DNA of 64,000 nucleotides, from assembly GCA_037951105.1 (NCBI GenBank), contig JBAMJV010008409.1:17501-81500 (forward strand). The letters are read 5' to 3'. Position numbers and translations under genes: made by a program. Shown piece after piece: positions 1-11,205 of the stretch (position 1 is the stretch's first letter; each line of letters opens with the position of its first letter). This DNA comes from Echinarachnius parma (taxonomy: Eukaryota; Echinodermata; Echinoidea; Clypeasteroida; Echinarachniidae). Below the pieces are notes generated by a model, which had not been told where the DNA came from, did no database searches, and saw only the letters and a program-made list of their open reading frames with translations.

Positions 1-1270
1 GACAAAAGGTGTGATTTCCTACTAATTCGCGTGCCCCCCCCCCCCCCCACCCCCACCCAGATCCGACCACGCTACACCTGCGAAGCCACTGTTTGTTCTA
101 CATGGCTTACGTACGTGCATGTCGTTTTGCCTTGATCAAATTTATCATGATTGTTAAAATCAATGTAATGCGCAAAGTCACATGTATGTAATGGCAATAG
201 TTATATATCATCAGCAGAAAATCGCAAGTTAAGAATTGTTTATAATTATACGAAATGAAATGTAAATTATATATGGTAGAAACTAGAAAACTTGATGTAG
301 AAAATATATTTTTACAATTTGATAGTAACCATCACTGTTGTAATACTAAAGAAATAACGACAAAATAACAAAATCAATGAGAAAATATAAAGTGAAAAGA
401 AGAGAAATAGAAGATAAAAATCCCGTACATTCTCTTTATCTGAGATATTTATATCACTTAAAGGGAGTGATATATTATAATCGTATACCTAACCCGAGAA
501 AAAATTAAATTTCATGAAATCCAGTCCAGTGAACACAAAGACAAAATCAAAAAAATGCAATCAACTGAATAAATGACAAATATGATAAATCAGAAAAGAA
601 ACCGCTCTCAACTTCATAATATTCTTTAAAATGTTACTGACATAATCAAAAGGGAATAAAGTACAGACAGCAAAAACATCAACATTGAAAAAAACAAAAA
701 ATGAAACATTATTGTAAATAAGGAAAAATATGTTTGTCTTGGCCCACACCAATCTCCAACCATACAGATTTGAATTGAAAAGACATATAACAAAAGAGCT
801 GGCAAAGATGCAACGCTTGCATCTCCTTTCCGTCCTGCGAAAGTTGCAAATATATATTATCTTTCAAAAGCGGCTCTGCATAATACAGCCAGAAAGTAAA
901 TGAAAGTAAGTGAAATGATATAATTGAAATCAAGAAACACGTGTTTTTCCTGCTCTACCTGTAACATTTACATAAATCATATTTAATAAAAAAATAAAAC
1001 TGACTTACGCAACAAAAAAGCAGCAAAATGTTTGAAATAAGAAACATTACTTACATGTAAATAGAACTATAGGTAAAACAATAATATTATTATAAAACCG
1101 TGCATTTTTGTCCTACCTGCTAAGGCCTAGAAACGTGACATTGCTTTTGGGGCGAAAAGGAACAATATTAATTGATAATTAAAGTACAAATACATCTTCA
1201 TTCATTGTCATATTCTAATCAGAATAAAGTAATAAAACAGTAGATTTTGAATTTATTCCTTATTGTGAGT
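1..1270. other. AT-rich intergenic sequence
   Basis: No coding potential, RNA gene or mobile element recognised on either strand. A poly-C tract lies at about 33-48. The open frames here are short, low in complexity and lack splice context. Confidence 0.6.
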
Positions 1271-1283
1271 GTTTATTTGTTTG

Positions 1284-1510
1284 TTATTTGTGCGTACGTG
1301 TGTATGTGTGTGCGTGTGTATGCGTGTTTGTGTGTATGTGTGTATGCGTGCGTGCGTGCGTACGTGCGTGCGTGTGTGTGTGCGTGTGTGCGTGTGTGCG
1401 TGTGTGCGTGTGCGCGTGTGCGCGTGTGCGTGTGTGCGTGTGTGCGTGTGTGCGTGTGTGTGTGTGTGTGTGGGTGTGTGTGTGTGTGTGTGTGTGTGGG
1501 TGTGTGTTTA

Positions 1511-1566
<56 letters not shown>

Positions 1567-1610
1567 CGTGTCCGTGTGTCTTTGTGCGTGCGTGCGTGTG
1601 TGTGTGTGGT
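1284..1610. repeat. (TG)n / (TGCG)n microsatellite
   Basis: About 325 bp of alternating TG with interspersed TGCG, TACG and GGTG variants. It is open in several frames on both strands, giving false Cys/Val or His/Thr proteins. Alternating purine-pyrimidine of this length can adopt Z-DNA (general knowledge). Confidence 0.95.
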
Positions 1611-2135
1611 TATAATTATGTGTTTTGTGCAAGGGAAACATTCAAACTTTAGTGATGAGCATTCTAGAGCAGCTAATAGATCCAAGTATAACCATGATAC
1701 CTACGAACGATTTGGTATGTTTCGCGTAGCTGATCAATTGCCCCAGGGATCTAAACATTCCAGTGACATGATTCTGTCCAGAATGTGCAAACAGCGATGC
1801 CTTGAATATACAGGTCATGATATGCATGTGCCTTAAAAATCATCGCTTTGTCGATCAACGGCTTTTTTTTTCTATGTCTGTCTGTAAATTGTCATACAAT
1901 GTGACGCAAATCATGTGCACACAGGGCTGTCTTGAATACGCATGTCATGTGGCTCAAAATCATTGATAACATGTCGATCAACAGTATTTTTGATGTCGAA
2001 TTCCTTTTCTACATCTGTCTATAAACATATTACATGTTCCTCAAAATCCTTGTTCTGACTATACCATTCACTCAAGATATGCAAGTGCGTGTTGAACATT
2101 TGGTGTATGATTAGATAAGGACATCCACATATCAC
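1611..2135. other. Unassigned intergenic sequence
   Basis: AT-rich single-copy-looking sequence with a loose internal repetition (phrases such as gtcatgtgg / catgtgcac and gtcgatcaac recur near 1800-1990). No gene seen. Confidence 0.5.
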
Positions 2136-2443
2136 TAAAAGGGATAGTACAGTTCTGGTCAAAATTAAGTTTAGTAATAAAACTTGTAAGTAATCGCTCA
2201 AATATAATAGTTATAATTAAATGATGCTTGAATTGTAGAAAAAAAACATATCAACGGCTAAGTTACAGGGCTGTTGTCATTTTGTTTAAAGCAGCCTTTA
2301 ACACAAGAGGGCGCCCTCCAGATACCTGAGAGTTTCAACCATTTTTTAAATTGTGTACTTTGTCAAATTTTACACTTGGTTTTTCATTGCCTCACAAAAA
2401 ATCTTTAAGGGGCCCTCTAACCAAAACGCATGTACTATCTCTG
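2136..2443. mobile_element. MITE family A, shortened copy
   Basis: Begins with AAAGGGATAGTACAGTTCTGG and ends with the inverted, decayed counterpart (ccaaaacgcatgtactatctct). The interior shares gtttagtaat..aaac, gaGGGCGCcctc and ttgacaaa-like phrases with the copies at 28,566, 37,265 and 39,186. It is about 200 bp shorter than those. Confidence 0.7.
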
Positions 2444-4160
2444 TAAAAAATAAACATTCACACGCAAGGCCTTGTCACAAGGCTACGCAACGCTGACCAT
2501 AATTATACGTTTCCTACAACTTCATTTAAATATTGAACATGAAGAAAAAAATTACTGTCACCGCGATTTTCTTGCAACTTGCAAGTTGCAAATATATATA
2601 TAATTGTTTGATTGACGATCAGAAGTTAGGTGTATTAATACCGTCTATGACCTCTATATGGCAATATTTACCCCGGCAAGCCTACGCCATATGATTTTCC
2701 GGATTTTTCCGGAGGAAGGAATGATCGGCTCATTAAATATAACATCAAAAGTCTCACGACATTTTTATGAAATGTATATCGGTAATTAAATCTGCAATAA
2801 GATGAACATAATGAATGTTTGTATACAGTCTGTCTCTATGCCCGAAATCATGAGGTGTAAATCCTTTATTGGTTTGTTTAATAGTAAGTGGAAGTATACC
2901 TACTATGAAAAGTACTTTGACCTTTTATAGGTCAAAACAAACACGCGAACTATTCACATCTCAATTGTCAATTTGTTCACTTATAAAGTGAAAAAGTAAG
3001 CACTATCTTTTGAAATTTGTTTGTATCAACCCTTTGTTTGTGTTTTGAAGAAAGAACTTTCTGTTTGAGATAGGGGATATCATTATATAAACACGTGATT
3101 TCATTATTTCAATGAGCAAAAAAGACTGTAAGAACATTTTTAACAGAACAGTGTCAAGTTCATTATTTATGTTATTCATCTTAAAGATACACTTGAGTAT
3201 TGGTCATTCCCTTAATTTCCTTTGTGATAATTTTGGTTAGGTTTGAATCCATTTAAACATTGAAAGTACATTTAATAAAAAAAACCTCTAAAATAAGAAT
3301 CATTCCCTTGCAAATGTTCCCATCGTTGTAAACATTTGCATTAAAAAATGCTTTTGATGAGCTCTCTATTGAATAATTACTTTGACCAAACACCACATTC
3401 ACATGTTTTAAAGAAAGAACGTTGGAAACTTTCAAGTGGGTGACTTGTGTTAACGGCTGTTTTGTTTAGATAAAAAAACTAAACATCTTTTGAACGGACT
3501 GTTACGTTGAATATTGTATTAACGAAAAAACATAAAAATCATTATTTAAAACGGTTTTCAAGACTTTTTAATTGAGTACAATTTTCTCAAATGTGACACA
3601 ATACAACTTTCTGTAAGTATAAAACTCTAAATAAAACAAACAACATGTCATATTATCTCTTTCCGTATCCCTTATCTTTCTTTCTCACCTTCTCTGCCCC
3701 CCCTCCCCCCCTCTTCTTCTCTTTCTCTCTCTCTCTGTCTATATCTACACTATCTATAATATTAATCTTAACTATACATAATACACCATTTTCAATTGAA
3801 TTTCTCTTTCTTTGAAAATAAATGACACATTAAATTAGAATCACGCTATATAATGAACACAAGCGTCAAACTCAAAGGAACATAAACTGTAGATGTTGGA
3901 TGTTGTATTCGTCTAGCTGTCATGGGTGATCAGGAATTACCGTCGTATTTCTATGGAGCTGAACATGGTTTACTTCTTTCTTTTTGTTAAGCACAACAAA
4001 ATATTATTGTATAGGCCTACACACAACTTGGTCGACTGTCATCGTCGTCTTCCATTTCGGTCTAGTCTTAAAAATGCTCTTAAATGCATTAATCTAAGTT
4101 ATGAAAATTGACACAATGGTGAAGAGAAGATGATGACTTAATAAATTATAAATAATATAA
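2444..4160. other. Intergenic or intronic AT-rich sequence
   Basis: No exon recognised. If the minus-strand first exon at 4170-4320 is real, this stretch is its first intron. A CT-rich low-complexity patch occupies about 3697-3740. Confidence 0.5.
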
Positions 4161-4169
4161 TATACTCAC

Positions 4170-4320
4170 AACTTGCTTGCTTCTCAGTGTGTTCCGTCTC
4201 TAAATCATGCTTGACCGATTTTATCTTGGAGAGCGGATCGATCCACGGGGCCGAATCGCCTCTCATGGGCACTCCAGGCAATCCCTCGCTCAAATCGGGC
4301 GTTATTCTGTTACTAGACAT
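4170..4320 (-). CDS. Putative first coding exon, unrecognised gene
   Basis: A minus-strand ATG at 4320 opens a 50-codon hydrophilic segment starting MSSNRITPDLSEGLPGVP and continuing through a charged stretch (KIKSVKHDLETEHTEKQ). It ends at a GTGAGTAT 5' splice consensus at 4169. Composition is unlike the surrounding AT-rich noise, and a CpG-rich promoter-like region lies directly upstream on the minus strand. There is no signal peptide or membrane segment. The rest of the gene would lie at lower coordinates or outside the window, and I found no second exon. I do not recognise the family. The exon could instead end one splice choice earlier, at GTTGTG. Confidence 0.5.
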
Positions 4321-4589
4321 GATTCCCTTCGAATTCAATCAAGTCAAGAAAAAACGTTCCAGCTTCTATTTTACTCGTTTACATCCTTGATTGCCCGATT
4401 CCAATTTCCCGCGACTTTTTTTTATTTGTACATGTTCTGAACAGAAAACGAGTCGAATTAGTCGCCAAAGTGGATATTGATGACAAAAGTACTCGTGCAC
4501 ATTTTCTAGCTTCTTGAATTTGTTTGTATAAGACTTTTCCCCGTTCAATGAGCACTTATTCCCGCCTCCCCGTTAATCCATTTTCGTCC

Positions 4590-4930
4590 GTTGTTCTAGT
4601 TTAAATTGCTTCTCATGGTTTCAACGAAGGACGAAGTATATATGTGAACTGCTCGCTCCGTCTGATCTCGGCGAGCGAACAATTTTGTGACCGTGAAAAG
4701 TGACAGTTTTATGCCCCGTTCGCGTATTGTAGATTGTAGAGGTATGGCGCCGTGGAGCTAATGATACGTGTAATGTATTATGCGGCGCCGCGGTACGGTT
4801 TACTGCAAACTCCATAGCTACCGTAGATATGAAGAGAGTTTAGCTCTGCGCCGTGATTGGCTGAGAAATGCGCGCTTCTACAGACACGCGCGTTGCGTGT
4901 ATTGTCACGTCACAATGGCAGAGAGACAGT
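4590..4930 (-). promoter_or_regulatory. CpG-rich promoter-like region
   Basis: Upstream of the putative exon at 4170-4320. It has clustered CpG (ggcgccgcgg, acgcgcgttgcg), a minus-strand CCAAT box (plus gattggctgag, about 4855-4865) and a CRE-like gtcacgtcac (about 4902-4911). The surrounding DNA is AT-rich and CpG-poor. The transcription start is not determined. Confidence 0.45.
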
Positions 4931-5054
4931 ATTGAGCTAACAGGTGCATTTACTGGCAATTTAAACTTTGCCACTCTTTTCTGTTATTGACCTACTCATA
5001 TGACAAGATGTATTTTCAAGAATGATTTATAAATATCTTCATCTTGTAGATGAA

Positions 5055-5335
5055 CACCTTGGATTTTAAGTTGAACTTAAATTCTAATTTGACTTAAAAC
5101 TATGGAAAGCTGCATGCGTTTGTTGATATGTAAGAGTGTTAAAGTAGATTTGCAACAATATTAAAAATCATGAATATATTATATTTTCAAGGAGAGTTTA
5201 TGTTCTTGATTTTGAAAATGTATTAAAAGTCACAAATATTTAAATTTTTGCTTATGAATACATTCCAGAACGAATGGCTTACCGTAATCTTAAGTCCAAC
5301 TTAAAATTCAAATTAAATTTAATTTTTTGTGAAAA
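5055..5335. mobile_element. MITE family C copy
   Basis: Imperfect inverted repeat: left end ttttaagttgaacttaaattc, right end cttaagtccaacttaaaattc. The interior (tcaaggagagtttatgttcttga) matches the copy at 14,240-14,560 in inverse orientation, and a third, looser copy is at 31,050-31,335. About 280 bp, no coding sequence. Confidence 0.7.
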
Positions 5336-6540
5336 ACCCCCTGAAAGTGGTTTTATGTAGGCAATATTCAAAATAAGAACACTTCAAAAATGAAGTTTGT
5401 TAATATAGGATTTGTTGGTGAATTTCGTAAGTTGGCCACATGTATTCATTTTGTGTGCATTCAATTTTGCCGATTTTGTCACCGCAGCAATATTTTGTAG
5501 TTCAAATTCTTTTTTTTAAGCATTTGAATTCATATAACGATCATTCAAAATCTTTTTTTTTTGCGTTCGATTTAAAACGTGTTTCGATTTCGTAAAATGT
5601 TCATTCATTTTAAAGCGAGAAATTCGTGATTACGTAATACCGCCTTCCGTGAGTTCCGTTGGCGGAATTAAAATGCTTATAGCGTGTTTTTTAAATTGAA
5701 TGTTATAATGGCTAAATCACTTGACCGAAGAGCTGTAGGCCTACAGAATGAAGGAAATACAATTTTGAACGATAGTTTTACGCATTCAGCTTAAATTTCT
5801 CGAATTTAAATGAACCGCTTATCAATACCAATGAAAAAATTACAAAATTGGCCGGGAAAACGTATATTAACCTTTTTGTTACAGTATTTTGAAACCTTTG
5901 TGTGAAAGCTGATTGTCAGTCATTATGTATTTGTCACGGTATAATGTAACTAAAAAGAACCTATTTTGAAGGATGACCTACTGAGATTCACGGTGATTCT
6001 GTTGCCTTGCTTTCACACGACGAAAAAGACTTCATGCAGACTGTGATTACAATCATGATTCTGGAGACGTAATGTACCTGTCAATCAAACAAGGAGAGCA
6101 CTAGTACTACACTGCATGACTGCACTCGAAGCGAAGAGCGCCCGGTTTATCGGCGGAAGTGCATGTAAGGTCACGAAAGCTCCGCCTCCCAAATCGTGTT
6201 TTGGTGGTCAAACCGTTCAAACTAGAGATTCGCACTGTGATTTGAGTGAATCATGATTAGAAAACAGCTCCGGACCACGATTCGAGTTTCGCGATTCGTG
6301 ATTCTAGTTTGCTTTCACACCGTCAAAAATACCGAGATTAGAGTGAAAAATTATTCGAATCGTGATTGCAATCACGGTTTGGAAGACGTGTAAAAGGGCT
6401 TTGTGTCTGGTCCCAATTTATATCTATGAAAGAAACCTAATTTACAGTCGGTTATTTATGTCTACAGATTACAAAAATGTGGTACGGACATACTAACACG
6501 CCTGTACGCAAAAAACAACACCCATACCCATACAAAATTC
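5336..6540. other. Intergenic sequence with internal repeats
   Basis: No gene seen. About 5990-6400 contains two related blocks (ttgctttcacacgacgaaaaa and ttgctttcacaccgtcaaaaa) and several inverted gattcg/cgaatc phrases, suggesting an old palindromic element, but I could not define its ends. Confidence 0.45.
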
Positions 6541-6543
6541 CTA

Positions 6544-6586
6544 ACACACACACACACACACACACACACACTTTTTTTTTTTTTTT
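6544..6586. repeat. (CA)14 followed by poly-T
   Basis: A run of CA dinucleotides at 6544-6571 followed directly by about 15 T. Confidence 0.95.
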
Positions 6587-6858
6587 AAGTGAATTGTATT
6601 CCTCCAAATTAATACATTTACAATTGAATATACATAAACAAAATATGTCCAATGTGAACATCTTAAACAGAGAATACAACAAATTACAATTCTAATGAAA
6701 GAAAGTATAAATAATTACCTTGCATACATAAACAATTACAAATCTTACATCACATAATTATAAACTACAGACGAATAATGATAATTGGAGGTTTTTTAAG
6801 CTATGATAAAAAGAAGAAAAAACAAAAACAAACAGACAAACAAACCCCCTCTACCCCC

Positions 6859-6886
6859 TACCCCCCCCCCCCCCCCCCCACCCCCT
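6859..6886. repeat. Poly-C tract
   Basis: About 19 consecutive C after a CTACCCCCTA lead-in. It lies just past the 3' side of the LINE remnant at 7040-8081. Confidence 0.9.
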
Positions 6887-7039
6887 GCACACTCACTCGC
6901 TCACACCTGGTCGGTAATCTGCTCAGATTCCTTTAGAAATTATTTTTTACAAAATACATAATTATCAATACTTTTAAATGTGACAAGCTCACGGGAGAAA
7001 TATCGTTTTATTCTAAACTGCCTTACAAATTAAATCTTA

Positions 7040-8081
7040 TTATAATTTAACTGTTTCCCATTTGTGTAAGTGTAGCCCTAATTTCCTCATTTGAATTGCT
7101 ATTTTCTCTTCTTGATCCTTATAATCTAATAAGAGTTTCTGTATTGTATCAATGGTTGGTAGTACACCCTCTTTTCTAAATACAAATAAAATATATTTTA
7201 CCATAAAAATTATAGTATTACACATTTTTATTCTATTTGAATTACCCGACAATCCAACAAATATATCTCGCCAATTTAAGTCCTTCAATTCATCTAACTC
7301 ATAACGTTGTATCAAAGCTTGCCATATCAATTTTACACTTAAACAAAACAAAAATATATGTGAATATGTTTCCTTTTCCTGTTTACAGTACGAACATAAA
7401 TTATCTTCAACAAATCCAAATCTAAATAAATGTTCTTTAGTATAAATTGCCCCATGCAGCAACTTAAATTGAAACTCTGCTTCCCTATCATTAATGTTAT
7501 TCGTGGTCTAAAAAAACATTCACTTAGTTCTTTATCTTTATAATTATAATTATTTTGTCCATCCCTTATTTGTAAATCATATGACTTTTGCAATTCTTGA
7601 ATAAAGTAATCATATATTTTTCTTGATGGTACATCCTTAAAACTTAAATTTGTTTTCCAAAATATGTAAGTTTATATTAAAATTAATTAAAATAATCTAC
7701 CTCACAAACTTGTATCAAACCTAGCTCATTTTTCCAATCTCTCGGAATCGCATGATATGTATCAATTATTGTAAGCAAATTCTCACCTGTCATACCATGT
7801 TTCAAAAAATATGCAACGCGTTTAACTTGTCCATTATCAATAATATGATTCAACATAACGATCCCTCGTTCGAATAACTCTTTATCAAATACCATCTTAT
7901 TTTGTTTAATACATATGTTCCTATTATTAAAAATAATTTGATTCATACAACCATTAGCATGCCTTAAATTATCAATCTCTTTCCAAGCTTTCAACATTTC
8001 CAAATAATAAGGTGGAATCTTCAAACTAAACTTCATCTTTTGCATTTCATAATCACATGAAAAAATTAGCCTTCCTCCCAC
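7040..8081 (-). mobile_element. 5'-truncated LINE, reverse-transcriptase ORF C-terminus
   Basis: Two open segments (8081-7683 and 7462-7040) in compatible order give the C-terminal third of a non-LTR retrotransposon ORF2. Visible marks are FKLLHG-like and AIYTKEHLF phrases, then a CxYCxxEKETYSHIFLFC zinc-knuckle-like block followed by W, the usual post-RT region of L1/Tx1-type LINEs. The catalytic RT core (YxDD) is absent. Frame breaks between 7463 and 7682 make it non-functional. The 5' truncation coincides with the CA/CGCA microsatellite at 8117. Lineage is inferred. Confidence 0.75.
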
Positions 8082-8116
8082 TGAACTTAATCAATAATCA
8101 AAAAATAACTTCCATC

Positions 8117-8274
8117 CCACACACACACACACACACACACGCACACACACACACACGCACACACGCACACACGCACACACGCACACACGCACACACGCAC
8201 ACACGCACACACGCACACACGCACACACGCACACACGCACACACGCACACACGCACACACGCACACACGCGCAC

Positions 8275-8317
<43 letters not shown>

Positions 8318-8327
8318 CGCACGCACA
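8117..8327. repeat. (CACACG)n / (CA)n microsatellite
   Basis: About 210 bp of CA with a regular 8-bp CGCACACA higher-order period, flanked by pure CA. It creates spurious Cys/Val and His/Thr frames. Confidence 0.95.
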
Positions 8328-8855
8328 TCAAACAAACATACAACAGAGCAAAGTCATAAGGATTGCCCAATCTAGACATAGCCCGTAGATGGCGCTTTTC
8401 TCAAAAACTGTCAACGCACTCTCGCAAAACGTAAGAGAGACACGATATTAGTCAATCCAGTATTGAAAAGAATCTCAAAAAAAGTGGCCAAACACGAGTT
8501 AATTATTTTCTCATCTCCATTTATTAATGTCTTCATATCAATACAAACTGCATGTGAAAAGTAATATAAATTATATTTACATAATAAGTTAATAAAATAC
8601 ATAACATCGTCATCATTTGTTACTATACAAAATAAATAACACGTTTCCAATATAATGTACAAGGAAATAAAACCATATATCAGCCTCAAACATACATTTG
8701 AATCTTCCTGAATAGACCTGCTCGCCGTAATACATATGCAAATTGTGTGCGTATCATATTGGTTGCTCCTAGCAACCATAACGCTTGCCCAAGGTTTGCC
8801 ATACATAGCAACAAAATATATTAAATAGGTTAAATAGATTGCCATCGGGTTATCA
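8328..8855. other. Unassigned intergenic sequence
   Basis: A 195-codon minus frame spans 8411-8998, but it runs through a transposon end and shows no domain, so I do not call it coding. Confidence 0.45.
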
Positions 8856-8995
8856 GTCAAGGGCCCCGCTGCAGAAAGAGATACAATCGATTGTAAGTTA
8901 TTACAATTGATTGTCAGATCATGTGTTCTGAATATGTAGTGCGCATAAACTAGCCTATAGTTACGAATTTTCGGACCTGCATCTACATTCCCACA
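8856..8995. mobile_element. MITE family D fragment
   Basis: Starts gggccccgctgcagaaagag followed by atacaatcgattgtaagtta, the terminal sequence shared with 13,917, 26,108 and 61,547. The opposite end is not recognisable. Confidence 0.6.
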
Positions 8996-9560
8996 CACAT
9001 TACAATCGTTAAATAAATAATGAAATTGAGGTATGCGGTGGTGAAAACGTGCTTAAACAATCAACGAAAGTTACAGCATGAGAAAGAAAAATCCTGCAAC
9101 CTGCATGATAAATATTAAATACATGATTAGTGCACCACTTTAAACGTTACTCTTAATAATAATAATAAATATACCATTTCCTTATACATGGTTATCCTAA
9201 GGCAAATGAATGAAAATATATGCTCATAAATTATTTCACACAATTCAAGATGAATACTAGTAAGTAATAAATAGATAATTTACTAAATAAATAACGACAC
9301 ATTTTTCAAACATGACTTGGATGAAATATCGTGTACAATGTCTTAATGCAATACCCTGATCAGACAAAAAATTGAATACTAAATCGAAACATTTTATTCT
9401 GGATATCTATGTTTTCAGTAGCCAAGCGTTGTATGGAGGTATAATTGCGACACTTCATTCATCTATAGAATACCGAATTCAATACCAAGCGCTGCCCCCG
9501 GCATCTATGTTTTTCATTTACGAATAGGATTTCTTGTGAATATTACTTGATTAGTCCAAT
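8996..9560. other. Unassigned intergenic sequence
   Basis: AT-rich; no gene or repeat recognised. Confidence 0.5.
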
Positions 9561-9570
9561 GCACATAGTT

Positions 9571-9690
9571 ATAATGGTTGCTCGCAGCAAGTATGCTCCC
9601 CAGTGAGTTGAGAATGGGCACACTATAACTTCAGCTGTACCCAATGCGTCTGCATTACGCGCCAGCTATACAAATATGTATACACGATAT
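9571..9690. mobile_element. SINE-like 3' region
   Basis: The phrase atgctccccagtgagttgaga is shared with 40,558 and 45,424, and each copy is followed by an ATT/ATA-rich tail. This is a short interspersed element or LINE 3' end ending in a microsatellite; orientation plus. Confidence 0.5.
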
Positions 9691-9988
9691 TGTTATTATT
9701 AGTAGTGGTATTATTAATTTCATTATAATTATTACTATTATTACTATCGTTGTTAAGATTATTGCTGTTGTTATTATCATTGGTATTATGATTATTATTA
9801 TCATTATTATTATAATTATTATTTATATCATTATTATTATTATTACTCTTATTATTATGATTATTATTTATTATTATTATTATTATTATTACTATTATTA
9901 TTATTATTATTATCATTATTATTATTATTATTAATATCATTATTAATATTATTATTATTATCATTATTATTATCATTATTATTGTTAT
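9691..9988. repeat. (ATT)n microsatellite
   Basis: About 300 bp of ATT/ATC trinucleotides, probably expanded from the tail of the adjacent SINE-like element. Confidence 0.95.
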
Positions 9989-10118
9989 ACATAATCCGGT
10001 CTATAATTGGAAATATGTTTTTCATTGAAATAAATAAAACTCCCGACTTTGCATAAAGACAATTGAATACAAAAGCTTTTCCAGTACTGTAATCTGGAAT
10101 ACATGCACACATAAGGCA

Positions 10119-10214
10119 GCCATTAAAAAAATAAATATATATATACTAGTTATTAAAAAAATAAATATAAATATACTAGTTATTAAAAAAATAAATATAA
10201 ATATACAAGTCATT
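10119..10214. repeat. Triplicated 35-bp tandem repeat
   Basis: Three near-identical units of attaaaaaaataaatataaa followed by tatactagtt, immediately before the CTAT microsatellite. Confidence 0.9.
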
Positions 10215-10224
10215 TATTAATTTT

Positions 10225-10233
10225 CGATCTATC

Positions 10234-10322
<89 letters not shown>

Positions 10323-10325
10323 ATA

Positions 10326-10357
<32 letters not shown>

Positions 10358-10420
10358 AACCTATCTATCTTTCTATCTATCCATACATTTATATATCTAT
10401 ATACGTATCTATCTTTCTAT
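10225..10420. repeat. (CTAT)n microsatellite
   Basis: About 40 CTAT units with scattered ATAT interruptions, degenerating after about 10,380. Confidence 0.95.
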
Positions 10421-10845
10421 TCAACTCTACTATGAATTAATATTACACACGTCTTGTTGAAGATTTTATTTCAGTTTTGTTTTCTTTTGTACGTTTGTAA
10501 AGTTAAATTAAATACAACAAACATAGATATTCTTGTCTAGAATGCTTAAAATAATGGAATTTGTACCCGAAGTCATATATTAAATACTTCATCATGTGAA
10601 ACATATCACTAACTATAAACTTTAATTTGTCCAGCCTTTCGTCTCAATATGAAACTCATTGTTATCAATGGTTTCATTTCAGTGGTTTTCAAGCTTTGTA
10701 GCGCCAAACCTTGAACAAACTGCATCCATCACATCCGTAATTCCGACGCGATGCATGCAACTCCACTGTTATTTTGCGATCTGAGGAAAGCTTACGTGCT
10801 TGGTTTGCAGCTTCACGTTCGCGTTTCGTCAGCTCATCCATAATT
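10421..10845. other. Intergenic; small 50-codon frame at 10,689-10,841
   Basis: AT-rich to about 10,680. From 10,841 down to 10,689 a minus frame starts MDELTKREREAANQARKLSS and contains a CDGC pair. It is too short and isolated to call a gene, but it sits directly downstream of the neurotrophin-like gene and is less AT-rich than its surroundings. Confidence 0.4.
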
Positions 10846-10958
10846 TTAGATCAGTGAATCAGAGTCGATGATATACTCCGCTAGCTCCAGCCTCGCTCGG
10901 ATCCAGTTGGTATACCGCCTCTCTGGAACGGAGGTTGAGTGCGGGGATGCGTTTTAAG
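10846..10958 (-). pseudogene. Decayed duplicate of the neurotrophin-like terminal exon
   Basis: The minus frame ends NWIRARL..DSDSLI then TAA. It parallels the real terminal exon's DWIRVRS..SESLI and stop about 165 bp upstream. The sequence before VPERRYTNW is interrupted by an upstream in-frame TAA and has no splice acceptor I can place, so it looks like a decayed tandem copy of the exon's 3' half. Confidence 0.55.
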
Positions 10959-11010
10959 ATGGAGGATCTCCATCTTCCCTTTGGTCGGGCATCGGTGTTC
11001 ATCTACCCAT

Positions 11011-11205
11011 TCAGATCAGTGACTCCGACGCTGTGCAGCTCCGAACTCTAATCCAGTCCATCCTCGCCTCTTCGCTCTGGAGGTCGATCACGAAAGCGAG
11101 AGCGAGCTGATGGTGGGCGACCACGCACTCGACATCAGCGAAGTCGCTGAACCGAGATTCGCACTCCTCCTCGTAAAACCACTGATATAAATCGAGTTGA
11201 GGTAG
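11011..11205 (-). CDS. Neurotrophin-like gene, exon 3 (terminal)
   Basis: Residues 136-199 and stop TGA. Acceptor cttcctgcag. Contains QWFYEEEC, VEC and DWIRVRSC. Confidence 0.75.
   Translation of the reverse strand, partial: LPQLDLYQWFYEEECESRFSDFADVECVVAHHQLALAFVIDLQSEEARMDWIRVRSCTASESLI

Noticed and set aside
1247..1836. Cys/Val-rich and His/Thr-rich frames
   Set aside because: Artefact of the TG microsatellite, open on both strands.
8411..8998. 195-codon minus-strand frame
   Set aside because: It runs across a MITE end and AT-rich sequence, with no recognisable motif.
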